NCBI RefSeq assembly: GCF_000515415.1
Contig: NZ_KI911783.1
Location: 4,640,392 to 4,704,391, forward strand
Length of the DNA stretch: 64,000 nucleotides
From: Bradyrhizobium sp. WSM1417
GTDB taxonomy: Bacteria > Pseudomonadota > Alphaproteobacteria > Rhizobiales > Xanthobacteraceae
Direction of reading: 5' to 3'
How positions within the stretch are numbered: the stretch's first letter is position 1; each line of letters opens with the position of its first letter. The notes below the pieces were generated by a model that saw only the letters and a program-made list of their open reading frames with translations, had not been told where the DNA came from and made no database searches. Shown in pieces: positions 19,818 through 28,295 of this stretch. The translations under genes and the position numbers were made by a program.

Positions 19818-20864
19818 ATGAGTTCGAAGAAAATCGGCATCCTCGGTGCCTCCGGCTACACCGGCGCCGATGCGGTGCGTCTGCTGGCGCGGCATCCGAA
19901 TGCGGAAATCACCGCACTCACCGCCAACACGCATGCCGGCAAGCCTATGAGCGAGGTGTTTCCGCATTTCTTCATGCTGGATTTGCCCCAACTCGTGGAA
20001 TGGGAAAAGGTCGACTGGACCAAGCTCGACGCGGTGTTCTGCGGGCTGCCGCACGGCACCACGCAGCAGATCATCGCGGCCGTGCTGAAGGCCAACCCGA
20101 AGATCAAGGTCCTCGACATGTCCGCCGATTTCCGGCTGCGCAATAAGGAAACCTACGCGCAGTGGTACGGTCACGAACATCAGGCGCTCGAGTTGCAGGG
20201 CGAAGCCGTCTACGGCCTGACCGAATTCTATCGGGAGAAGATCACCGCGGCGCGGCTGGTCGCCTGTCCCGGCTGCTATCCGACGGCAGCGCTGTTGGCG
20301 CTGGTGCCGCTGGCGAAAGCAAAACTGATCGACGTCGACGACATCCTGATCGACGCCAAGTCAGGCGTCACCGGCGCCGGACGCGGCCTGAAGCAGAACA
20401 CGCTGTTCAGCGAGGCGGGCGAGGGGATTTCGCCATATTCGGTCGGCACGCACCGGCATGCTCCGGAGATCGAACAAGAGATCGGCGTCGCGGCGGGCGC
20501 GAGCGTGACCGTCAATTTCACGCCGCATCTCATTCCGATGTCGCGGGGCGAACTCTGCACGTCCTACGTCAAGCTCAACGGCGCGACGCCGGACGATTTG
20601 CGGGCCGCCCTTGCGCGAGCCTACGCGAACGAGCCGTTCGTGCATGTCGTCAAGAAGGGCGTGCTGCCGCAGACTCAGAACGTACGCGGCTCGAACTATG
20701 CCCAGATCGGCGTCATCGCCGACCGGATCAAGAACCGCGCCATCGTGATTTCGGTGCTCGACAATCTGGTGAAGGGCTCGGCCGGTCAGGCGATCCAGAA
20801 CATGAACCTGATGTTCGGATTCCCCGAGACCGCTGGACTGGAGCAGATCGCGCTGTTTCCCTGA
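19818..20864 (+). CDS. argC: N-acetyl-gamma-glutamyl-phosphate reductase, type 1 ArgC
   Basis: A 348-aa enzyme for the same arginine-pathway step as its neighbour, of the common type 1 family. The nucleotide-binding motif GILGASGYTGADAVRLL opens the protein, the catalytic cysteine is C153 in VACPGCYPTAAL, and the family signatures DAKSGVTGAGRG and TPHLIPMSRGEL follow. ATG 19818 was chosen because AAGGA lies seven bases upstream; a GTG one codon earlier is possible. A 99-base gap separates it from the type 2 gene, and the methyltransferase gene starts 15 bases after its stop. Confidence 0.94.
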   Translation: MSSKKIGILGASGYTGADAVRLLARHPNAEITALTANTHAGKPMSEVFPHFFMLDLPQLVEWEKVDWTKLDAVFCGLPHGTTQQIIAAVLKANPKIKVLDMSADFRLRNKETYAQWYGHEHQALELQGEAVYGLTEFYREKITAARLVACPGCYPTAALLALVPLAKAKLIDVDDILIDAKSGVTGAGRGLKQNTLFSEAGEGISPYSVGTHRHAPEIEQEIGVAAGASVTVNFTPHLIPMSRGELCTSYVKLNGATPDDLRAALARAYANEPFVHVVKKGVLPQTQNVRGSNYAQIGVIADRIKNRAIVISVLDNLVKGSAGQAIQNMNLMFGFPETAGLEQIALFP

Positions 20865-20878
20865 TCGGAGTGGTCGCC

Positions 20879-21466
20879 GTGGACGAAGGGACTCTGCAAT
20901 TCTATCGGAGCAACGCCCGGTCCTATGCGGACTGGGCGAAGGCGCCTTCGACGCGGCTGCGAGGCTTTCTCGCTCTGCTGCCGGCCGGCGGCTCGATCCT
21001 CGAGCTCGGCTGTGGCGCCGGCAATCATTCGGCGGTGATGCTGGCCGAAGGTTTTTCGGTGCGCGCCACCGACGGTTCGCCTGAAATGGCCGAAATCGCG
21101 TCGCAGCGGCTCGGTCATGCCGTCGAGGCGATGCGGTTCGACCAGCTTGACGCGCACGAGGCCTATGACGGCGTCTGGGCTAGCGCCTGTCTCCTGCACG
21201 TGCCGCGCGACGAGCTCGCCGCCATCCTGGCGCGGATTCATCGTGCGCTCAGGCCCTCAGGCGTGTTCTATGCCAGCTACAAGATGGGCGAGGGCGACGG
21301 CCGGGACAGTCTCGGGCGCTATTACAATTATGCGTCGCCAGAATGGATCGAGGCGACCTACGCCAGCGCAGGCCCATGGCTCACGCTGTCGTCGGACAGG
21401 AACGTCATCCAGAGCTTTGACGAGACGCCGGCGAACATGCTGCATCTCGTCGTTCGCAAGGTCTAA
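20879..21466 (+). CDS. Class I SAM-dependent methyltransferase
   Basis: A 195-aa methyltransferase with the SAM motif ILELGCGAGNHS near residue 40 and downstream motifs VRATDGSPEMAEIA and GVWASACLLHVP. The GTG at 20879 was chosen because GGAG lies eight bases upstream and the preceding gene has just ended; the frame stays open much further upstream inside argC. It most resembles tellurite-resistance (TehB)-like or general small-molecule methyltransferases; the substrate is unknown. It is probably cotranscribed with the argC genes. Confidence 0.85.
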   Translation: MDEGTLQFYRSNARSYADWAKAPSTRLRGFLALLPAGGSILELGCGAGNHSAVMLAEGFSVRATDGSPEMAEIASQRLGHAVEAMRFDQLDAHEAYDGVWASACLLHVPRDELAAILARIHRALRPSGVFYASYKMGEGDGRDSLGRYYNYASPEWIEATYASAGPWLTLSSDRNVIQSFDETPANMLHLVVRKV

Positions 21467-21488
21467 TCTAAAACAACGAGGCCTGATC

Positions 21489-21575
21489 TCAAACCACCTT
21501 GAAGATAGCGACGGCCATCACGGCCTGCGCGATGAAGCCGACGGTGAAGGCCACCGCCGCGGTCGAGGAGAACGT
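21489..21575 (-). pseudogene. Truncated remnant of a MAPEG-family gene
   Basis: On the minus strand this segment encodes AVAFTVGFIAQAVMAVAIFKVV and a stop, nearly identical to the last 22 residues of the intact MAPEG gene at 22613-23011. The nucleotide match covers about 75 bases, ends at the same stop codon and then decays upstream, with no start or full domain. It is therefore a partial duplication or the degraded end of a second MAPEG copy. Confidence 0.65.
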
Positions 21576-21661
21576 GTATGTCCGGGCCTCGGCCTCACCG
21601 AAGCGGCTTCGGCCGCGCAGGCGCGACCAGCCCGGGCATGACGACTGCGAGGGGCGCTTTC

Positions 21662-22429
21662 TCAGTACTTCGCGATGATCGGGCCGCCGAATTTGTAGTT
21701 GATGCGGGCGGTGATCAAATCGACGTCCTGGCCGATGCGGTCGGTGCGTGAGAACGTGCCGACCGGCGCCAGCGCGCCGTTGGAGGTGAGCGTGATGTCC
21801 TGACGGCCCATGAAGAGATGGTCGTATTCGAGGCCGACCGACCAGTTCGGGGCGAAGCCGTATTCGATGCCGATGCCGACCGTGCCGCCCCAGCGGGTAT
21901 CGTCGGCACGATCGAACTCGGCTCCGGCCAGACCACCCGTTCCGATGCCCCGGTAGCGATCGCGGGTGACGGCGGCGCCGCCCTTCACGTAAAGCAGTGC
22001 GTTATTCCAGGCGTAGCCGACCTGGCCGGTGAACAGGCCGAAAGCATCGACACGGGTGCGGTTGGCGACGCCGGCCACGGTGCTGGCACTCCGGCCCGAG
22101 AGGTCCGCCCAGTCGCCCTGCGCTTCGAGGCCGAATACGAAGGCGCTGCTCTGCCAGCGATAACCAATTTGGCCGCCGGCGACAGCGCCCTTCGCGTCAT
22201 TGCAGCCTTCCGCAACGCCGGGCGCGAAACCAACAGTCTGGTCCCAGCAATTGCGTGACGAGCCATAGCCGCCATTGGCGCCAATGTAGAAGCCGCTCCA
22301 ATCATAGATGGCCGCGATCATCGGCGGCGCCTTGGTGTAGGGACGTGCGGCGAGATCGGCGGCACTGGCCTGGGTCGTGACGGCTGCGAGCGAGAGTCCG
22401 GCGAGCGCGGATGCAATCTTCCAATTCAT
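21662..22429 (-). CDS. Outer membrane beta-barrel protein (Omp25/RopB-type), copy 3
   Basis: A 255-aa outer membrane protein. The signal peptide runs to about residue 23 (TQASA), followed by ADLAARPYTKAPP and DWSGFYIGANGGYG. The C-terminus ends PIIAKY, the aromatic end expected for barrel insertion. It carries a cysteine pair (NCWDQ and GCNDAKG) in the first outer loop, not seen in the other two copies. It sits between a MAPEG remnant and the intact MAPEG gene, suggesting a small local rearrangement. Confidence 0.88.
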   Translation of the reverse strand: MNWKIASALAGLSLAAVTTQASAADLAARPYTKAPPMIAAIYDWSGFYIGANGGYGSSRNCWDQTVGFAPGVAEGCNDAKGAVAGGQIGYRWQSSAFVFGLEAQGDWADLSGRSASTVAGVANRTRVDAFGLFTGQVGYAWNNALLYVKGGAAVTRDRYRGIGTGGLAGAEFDRADDTRWGGTVGIGIEYGFAPNWSVGLEYDHLFMGRQDITLTSNGALAPVGTFSRTDRIGQDVDLITARINYKFGGPIIAKY

Positions 22430-22612
22430 ATCTGCCCCGAATCATCAATGCGATGGCCAAATATACCTGTGGATGGCCGATCCTTCGTGGCAGCCGAAGG
22501 ATGGCATCCCTGTTTTTGTCTCACTGTCATCCTTTGGCAACACCGGTGGCCGCGGCAGGCTTAACAGGATTTCACCCCTTTGTTGCAGGCGCTAAGCCCA
22601 TCGGGGACGCGA

Positions 22613-23011
22613 TCAAACCACCTTGAAGATCGCGACGGCCAGCACGGCCTGCGCGATGAAGCCCACGGTGAAGGCCACCGTGCGGAACACCGGGATCCCG
22701 AGCGCATAGACGATCAGATGCGCAACGCGCGACCAGAAATAGACGGCGCAAGCAAGCACCGTCCATTTCGAGGAGTAGTCGATCGCGTTCAGGATCAGCA
22801 CCAGCGGCGCGAACAGCACGAGGTTCTCGACGGCGTTGTCATGCGCGAACATCAGGCGGTTCGCCCATTCCGATTGCGGCTTGTCGGTGCGCGAGGGATT
22901 GGCCATGGCGCCACCAAGACCGCGAATCTGGCAGCGGTTGATGGTGTAGGGAATCCAGAGGATTCCGGTCAGGACCACCGTCAGTGTCAGCCAGAACAAT
23001 TCACGCGTCAT
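22613..23011 (-). CDS. MAPEG-family membrane protein
   Basis: A 132-aa integral membrane protein of the MAPEG family, whose members include glutathione transferases and related enzymes. Four hydrophobic segments are visible. The family-typical loop RLMFAHDNAVENLVLFAPLV at about residues 52-71 holds the conserved Asn-x-x-Glu pattern, and the C-terminal segment reads GIPVFRTVAFTVGF. A specific enzymatic activity cannot be given. Its 3' end is duplicated at 21489-21575. Confidence 0.88.
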   Translation of the reverse strand: MTRELFWLTLTVVLTGILWIPYTINRCQIRGLGGAMANPSRTDKPQSEWANRLMFAHDNAVENLVLFAPLVLILNAIDYSSKWTVLACAVYFWSRVAHLIVYALGIPVFRTVAFTVGFIAQAVLAVAIFKVV

Positions 23012-23076
23012 AACCCGGTCCCCTCATCAACTTCTGCTGTAGGCATGGAGCTTATACGAAACCGCGGAAGATTCTG

Positions 23077-24885
23077 CTATGCGCGAACCCTGACATAGCT
23101 GCCGGGGGCGTCCTCGATCGGGGGAAACGCCTCGCTGCCGACCGTGCGGGCCGGGACTTCCTCGGGATCGAGTGCGCCCAGCCATTGCCGCCAGTCCGGC
23201 CACCACGAGCCCTTGTGCTCGACCGCGCCCTTCATCCACTCGGCGACGTTGGCGGACTTGACGTTGTCGTTGGTCCAGTACTGGTATTTGTTCGAGGCGG
23301 GCGGATTGACCACGCCGGCGATATGGCCCGAGCCGGACAGCACGTATTTCACCGGACCGCCGAAGAACTGGGAGCCGTACAACACCGATTCCGCCGGCGC
23401 GATATGGTCCTCGCGGGTTGCGAGATTGTAGATCGGCACCATGACCTTGGAGAGGTCGAGCAAGGTGTTGTCCAGCACCAACGTGCCGGTCGAGAGCCGG
23501 TTCTCAAGATAGCAATTGCGCAGATAGTACGAATGGTTCGACGCTGTCATGCGCGTCGCGTCGGAATTCCAGTGCAGCAGGTCGAACGCGCTCGGCTGCT
23601 GGCCCTTGAGGTAGTTGCTGACGACATAGGACCAGATCAAATCGTTGGAGCGCAGCATGTTGAAGGCCATCGCCATCTTCGAGCCTTCGAGCACGCCCGC
23701 CGCCTTCATGTCCTGCTCGAGCGATGCGATCTGCTCCTCGTCGACGAACACGAGCAAATCACCGGCATGGGTGAAGTCGACCTGTGCCGCGAAGAATGTC
23801 GCGGAGGCCACGCGCTGGCGGCGCTTCTCGGCGAGCCAGGCCAGCGTGGTCGCGAGCATGGTGCCGCCGACGCAATAGCCCGCGGTGTGCACCTTCATTT
23901 CGCCGGTGACCTTCTCGATCACGTCCATCGCCGTGAGCGGGCCTTCCTTCATGTAGTCTTCCCAGCTCTTGGCACCTAGCCGCTTGTCGGGATTGACCCA
24001 TGAGATCACGAACACGGTAATGCCCTGATCGACGCACCACTTGATGTAGGATTTCTCCGGCTTGAGATCGAGGATGTAGAACTTGTTGATCCAGGGCGGG
24101 ATGATCAGGAGCGGCGTGCGCAGCACGTTCTCCGTCGCCGGCGCATACTGGATCAGCTGCATCATCTCGTTCTGGTAGATCACCTTGCCCGGCGTCGTCG
24201 CCATGTTCACGCCGACGACGAGATTGTCAGGATCGGACTGACGGATCTTCAGCGTGCCCTTGCCGGCGGCGATGTCCTCGGCCAGCATCTTCAGCCCGCG
24301 CGCGAGATTTTCTCCGCTGCTGGCCACCGTCGCGCGCAGCACTTCCGGGTTGGTCAGCACGAAGTTGGAGGGCGATATCGCGTTGGTGAGCTGCTGGACG
24401 TAGAACTCGGCCTTGCGGCGGGTCTGCGGATCGAGTCCCTCGGCGTCGCGCACAAGCTCCTGCGCAAATTTGGTCGTGAGCAGGTAGAGCTGCATCATGA
24501 AATCGAAGAACTGGTTCGACTTCCATTCCGGATCGGCAAAGCGCTTGTCGCGCGGCGAGGGCGCGATCGCGGGCGGGGCGTCCTGACCGGCCATGCGGCG
24601 CGCCGCCGAGCCCCAGAGGTCGAGATAGTCCTTGGCGAGCTTGGTCTGGAGTGCGGAGGACCGCGACGTATCCGACAGCCAGTATTCGGCGACGGCAGTG
24701 AAGGTCTTGACGACCTCGGTAAGCTCGGCCGGCGGCCGATCCTGCACCTCGCCGCTCTCGCGCGGCTTCAGATACGCGGCGAGCGCCTTGCCGCCGCTCT
24801 CCATCGCCCGCGCGACATTCATCGCGAAGGCTTCCGCATCGAACTTCGTCTCGGGTTTGGGCGTATCGGTCGTGGCCATACTCAT
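23077..24885 (-). CDS. phaC: Class I polyhydroxyalkanoate synthase (PhaC)
   Basis: A 602-aa polymerase that joins 3-hydroxyacyl-CoA units into PHA storage granules. The lipase-like box is GYCVGG with nucleophile C338, and D493 in REDHIAP and H521 in SGSGHIAG complete the triad. The N-terminal 200 residues are the usual PhaC N-terminal domain, including the AISPSNFVLTNPEVLRAT stretch that marks class I synthases. ATG codons at 24885 and 24879 both fit and neither has a clear ribosome site. No phaA, phaB or phasin gene is adjacent. Confidence 0.95.
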   Translation of the reverse strand: MSMATTDTPKPETKFDAEAFAMNVARAMESGGKALAAYLKPRESGEVQDRPPAELTEVVKTFTAVAEYWLSDTSRSSALQTKLAKDYLDLWGSAARRMAGQDAPPAIAPSPRDKRFADPEWKSNQFFDFMMQLYLLTTKFAQELVRDAEGLDPQTRRKAEFYVQQLTNAISPSNFVLTNPEVLRATVASSGENLARGLKMLAEDIAAGKGTLKIRQSDPDNLVVGVNMATTPGKVIYQNEMMQLIQYAPATENVLRTPLLIIPPWINKFYILDLKPEKSYIKWCVDQGITVFVISWVNPDKRLGAKSWEDYMKEGPLTAMDVIEKVTGEMKVHTAGYCVGGTMLATTLAWLAEKRRQRVASATFFAAQVDFTHAGDLLVFVDEEQIASLEQDMKAAGVLEGSKMAMAFNMLRSNDLIWSYVVSNYLKGQQPSAFDLLHWNSDATRMTASNHSYYLRNCYLENRLSTGTLVLDNTLLDLSKVMVPIYNLATREDHIAPAESVLYGSQFFGGPVKYVLSGSGHIAGVVNPPASNKYQYWTNDNVKSANVAEWMKGAVEHKGSWWPDWRQWLGALDPEEVPARTVGSEAFPPIEDAPGSYVRVRA

Positions 24886-25139
24886 GAGCAGAACAGTAAC
24901 GATTCATTCCGTATTCGTCACCGCGAAGCTCGCATGTTTGGCGTTAAACACTCTCGAAGATGTGTTGCAGTGCGACAAATCTTCTTGGTTCCGTCACAAT
25001 CGAGCCGCACCGCTCGGCTTGGTGGTCCCGGGGTTGTTTTCTCGCTCGCACCATTTGGGCAGCAATGGTTTGAGCTTGGGCGCGGATCTGGGTAAGGTTG
25101 CCCGGGGCCGTGCTTTGGGACGGAGTGGGGATTTCCCTA

Positions 25140-25415
25140 GTGTTGGCGTTGAGGGACCTGCAAAAGTCGCGGCGGATCTGTGGCGCGTTGCTGATGGCGA
25201 CGCTCGCCCTGGGCGGCTGCTCGAGCCAGCTTGCGGATATGACGCCTTCCGATGCGCAAGCCCATCCCAGGGAGGCCGGTAGCTATCTGCCGGTGCACGA
25301 TCTGCCTCCGGATCGCGATCAGGCGGTCATGCCGCCGGACCAACGGGCCAAGATCGAGGCCGAACTTGCTGCCGCGCGCGACCGTCAGGCGGTTGCCACC
25401 AAGGATGCGAAATAG
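25140..25415 (+). CDS. Small lipoprotein
   Basis: A predicted 91-aa lipoprotein. After a short basic region (LRDLQKSRR) and a hydrophobic stretch comes the lipobox LGGC with C27, followed by Ser, favouring sorting away from the inner membrane under the +2 rule. The mature part is short, Pro/Asp-rich and ends in a Lys/Ala helix. GTG 25140 was chosen because GGAG/GGGG lies upstream and it gives a normal signal peptide; the frame also opens at 25098. The function is unknown. Confidence 0.72.
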   Translation: MLALRDLQKSRRICGALLMATLALGGCSSQLADMTPSDAQAHPREAGSYLPVHDLPPDRDQAVMPPDQRAKIEAELAAARDRQAVATKDAK

Positions 25416-25631
25416 GGCGTTGCAAGGTAATCGCTGGCGCCTCCGCCTCGCCGTGCTAAAAGACCTTAGTTCAGCCGAGAGTCAGGGCGAACGACTTCAG
25501 TCAACATCGTCGATAATTGCTCTAAGTATTTGATCTTGAGTAATTTTCGCGAGGGATGCGGGCGCCTTTCCGCCTGGTCTTTTATGGCCTGTCGATTCTG
25601 TCCTGACCGGTTGCCCGGAGCCGAGAGAGCC

Positions 25632-26852
25632 ATGGAAGAGTTTTACCGCATCCGCCGCCTTCCGCCTTACGTGTTCGAACAGGTCAACCGGGCCAAGGCA
25701 GCCGCGCGGAATGCCGGCGCCGACATCATCGACCTCGGCATGGGCAATCCGGACCTGCCGGCGCCGGCGCACGTGCTGGAGAAGCTGAAGGAGACGCTGG
25801 GCAAGCCGCGTACCGACCGCTACTCGGCCTCCCGCGGCATTCCCGGGCTGCGCCGGGCCCAGGCCGGCTACTACGCCCGCCGTTTCGGCGTGAAGCTCAA
25901 TCCCGACACCCAGGTGGTGGCGACGCTCGGCTCCAAGGAGGGCTTTGCCAACGTGGCGCAGGCGATCACCGCGCCCGGCGACGTCATCCTTTGTCCCAAT
26001 CCGAGCTACCCGATTCACGCCTTCGGCTTCTTGATGGCAGGCGGCGTGATCCGCTCGGTGCCCTCGGAGCCGACGCCGCAATTCTTCGAGGCGGTCGAGC
26101 GGGCGATCGTGCATTCGATCCCGAAGCCGCTGGCGCTCGTCGTCTGCTATCCTTCGAACCCGACCGCCTATGTCGCGAGCCTCGACTTCTACAAGGATCT
26201 GGTCGCGTTCGCGAAGAAGCACGAGATCCTGATCCTGTCCGATCTCGCTTATGCCGAGGTCTATTTCGACGAAAGCAACCCGCCGCCCTCGGTGCTCCAG
26301 GTGCCGGGTGCGATGGACGTCGCCGTCGAGTTCACCTCGATGTCGAAGACCTATTCGATGGCTGGCTGGCGCATGGGCTTCGCGGTCGGCAACGAGCGCG
26401 TGATTGCGGCACTCGGCCGCGTCAAATCCTATCTCGACTACGGTGCGTTCACGCCGATCCAGGTCGCAGCGACCGCCGCGCTGAACGGACCGGACGATTG
26501 CATCAAGGAGATGCGCGACACCTACCGCAAGCGGCGCGACGCGCTGGTGGAATCGTTTGGCCGTGCCGGCTGGGAGATCCCGCCGCCGGAAGCGTCGATG
26601 TTCGCCTGGGTACCACTGCCGGAAGCCTTCCGCAGCGTCGGCAGCATGCAGTTCGCGACCCTGATGGTGGAGAAATCCGGTGTCGCGGTCTCGCCCGGCG
26701 TTGGCTTTGGCGAGCATGGTGAAGGATATGTCCGTATCGCCATGGTGGAAAACGAGCAACGGATCAGGCAGGCCGCGCGCGGCGTGCGCCGCTTCCTTGA
26801 AAGCGGCATCGAAACGTTGCACAACGTCGTTCCGCTCGCCACTCGGCGTTAA
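25632..26852 (+). CDS. Class I/II aminotransferase, AlaC/LL-DAP type
   Basis: A 406-aa PLP enzyme. It has the start motif EEFYRIRRLPPYVF, the substrate-binding DLGMGNPDLPAP, NPTAY in CYPSNPTAYVAS, a DLAYAEVYFD segment and the PLP lysine in TSMSKTYSMAGWRMG. This pattern matches the AlaC-like alanine/glutamate-pyruvate aminotransferases often placed directly before homoserine dehydrogenase. It lies 29 bases upstream of hom on the same strand, so a joint role in aspartate-family or alanine metabolism is likely. The start ATG at 25632 follows GAGAGAG. Confidence 0.9.
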   Translation: MEEFYRIRRLPPYVFEQVNRAKAAARNAGADIIDLGMGNPDLPAPAHVLEKLKETLGKPRTDRYSASRGIPGLRRAQAGYYARRFGVKLNPDTQVVATLGSKEGFANVAQAITAPGDVILCPNPSYPIHAFGFLMAGGVIRSVPSEPTPQFFEAVERAIVHSIPKPLALVVCYPSNPTAYVASLDFYKDLVAFAKKHEILILSDLAYAEVYFDESNPPPSVLQVPGAMDVAVEFTSMSKTYSMAGWRMGFAVGNERVIAALGRVKSYLDYGAFTPIQVAATAALNGPDDCIKEMRDTYRKRRDALVESFGRAGWEIPPPEASMFAWVPLPEAFRSVGSMQFATLMVEKSGVAVSPGVGFGEHGEGYVRIAMVENEQRIRQAARGVRRFLESGIETLHNVVPLATRR

Positions 26853-26881
26853 GTTCTCTTCCGCAGGTTTTCCAAGGCATC

Positions 26882-28198
26882 ATGGTTGCACCCCTGAAAG
26901 TGGGCATAGCGGGGCTCGGCACCGTGGGCGCCGAAGTTGTCCGTCTGATCGAAACGCAGGCGCGCGTGCTTGCCGGCCGCAGCGGCCGCGGCATCCGCGT
27001 CGTCGCCGTCACCGCGCGCTCGAAGGCCAAGAAGCGCGGCGTCGATCTGCGCGGCGTCGAGTGGGTCAAGGATCCGCTTGCCCTCGCCACGCATCCCGGC
27101 ATCGACTGCTTCGTCGAGCTGATGGGTGGCTCCGGCGATCCCGCCCTGTCGGCGGTGGAAGCTGCGCTGAACGCCGGCAAGTCCGTTGTCACCGCCAACA
27201 AGGCGTTGCTAGCCAAGCACGGCCTCAAGCTGGCAAAGGCCGCCGAAAAGCACGGCGGCGCGCTGAATTTCGAGGCAGCTGTCGGCGCTGCGATCCCTGT
27301 CATCAAGACGTTACGCGAAGGTCTTGCCGGAACCGGCATCAACCGGGTCTACGGCATCCTCAACGGCACCTGCAATTACATCCTGACCCGGATGGAGCAG
27401 GAGGGCCTGTCCTTCGCCGAATGCCTGAAGGACGCGCAACGGCTCGGCTATGCCGAGGCCAATCCGTCATTCGACGTCGACGGCCACGATACCGCGCAAA
27501 AGCTCGCCATTCTCGCCAGCCTCGCTTTCGGCACGAAAGTTGCTCAAAGCGCCGTGTATGTCGAAGGTATCTCCTCCATCGCGCCGGAAGATCTCCGTGC
27601 CGCTGACGATCTCGGTTACCGGCTCAAGCTCCTCGGTGTCGCCGTTCGCACCGCCAAGGGCATCGAGCAGCGCGTGCATCCGACCATGGTTCCGAAATCC
27701 TCGTCGATCGCGCAGGTGATGGGTGTCACCAATGCGGTCACGATCGATGGCGAGGGCATCCCGCCGATCACGCTGGTCGGCCCCGGTGCCGGGGGAGCGG
27801 CGACCGCATCCGCCGTCGTCGCCGACATTGCCGACGTCGCGCGCGGCATTCGCGCCAATCCGTTTGGCCGGCCGATTTCGCAGCTGCGCGATACCAAGAA
27901 GGCACCGATGGAGCGCCACGAGGGCGGCTACTACATCCGCCTTCTGGCACGCGATTTCCCGGGCACCGCGGCTGCGATCGCGACGCGGCTTGCGGAGCAG
28001 AAGATTTCGATCGAGTCGATCGTGCAGCGCCATCCCAATGGCGGCGCTGCGCCGGCAGACGGCAAGGCGGTCCCGGTGCCCGTCATCCTCATCACCTATG
28101 CCACGCACGAGGACGCCGTGCGCCGCGCGCTCGCGGCCGTGCAGAAGGACAAGGTGATCAGCGGGCGGCCGCAGGTGATACGGATCGAGAAGAACTGA
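26882..28198 (+). CDS. hom: Homoserine dehydrogenase
   Basis: A 438-aa enzyme converting aspartate semialdehyde to homoserine, the branch point to threonine and methionine. It has an N-terminal Rossmann motif GIAGLGTVGAEVV, the TANKALLAKHG catalytic-domain motif, GILNGTCNYILTRME and DVDGHDTAQKLAILASLAF. A C-terminal ACT domain (from about residue 350) suggests feedback control by an amino acid, probably threonine. It is likely cotranscribed with the aminotransferase before it; glpX follows after about 100 bases. Confidence 0.95.
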   Translation: MVAPLKVGIAGLGTVGAEVVRLIETQARVLAGRSGRGIRVVAVTARSKAKKRGVDLRGVEWVKDPLALATHPGIDCFVELMGGSGDPALSAVEAALNAGKSVVTANKALLAKHGLKLAKAAEKHGGALNFEAAVGAAIPVIKTLREGLAGTGINRVYGILNGTCNYILTRMEQEGLSFAECLKDAQRLGYAEANPSFDVDGHDTAQKLAILASLAFGTKVAQSAVYVEGISSIAPEDLRAADDLGYRLKLLGVAVRTAKGIEQRVHPTMVPKSSSIAQVMGVTNAVTIDGEGIPPITLVGPGAGGAATASAVVADIADVARGIRANPFGRPISQLRDTKKAPMERHEGGYYIRLLARDFPGTAAAIATRLAEQKISIESIVQRHPNGGAAPADGKAVPVPVILITYATHEDAVRRALAAVQKDKVISGRPQVIRIEKN

Positions 28199-28295
28199 GC
28201 ATGCTTAAGCAATGACACGGTTCGAACGAACTGTGGGTGTTACGAGTTGATGCGGCGGAGATGTCCGTCCAAAACTGTTTCGAAGGAGTGAGCCG

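Noticed and set aside
26853..26881. Possible leader peptide attenuator before hom
   Set aside because: The gap is only 29 bases; there is no leader ORF or competing hairpins.
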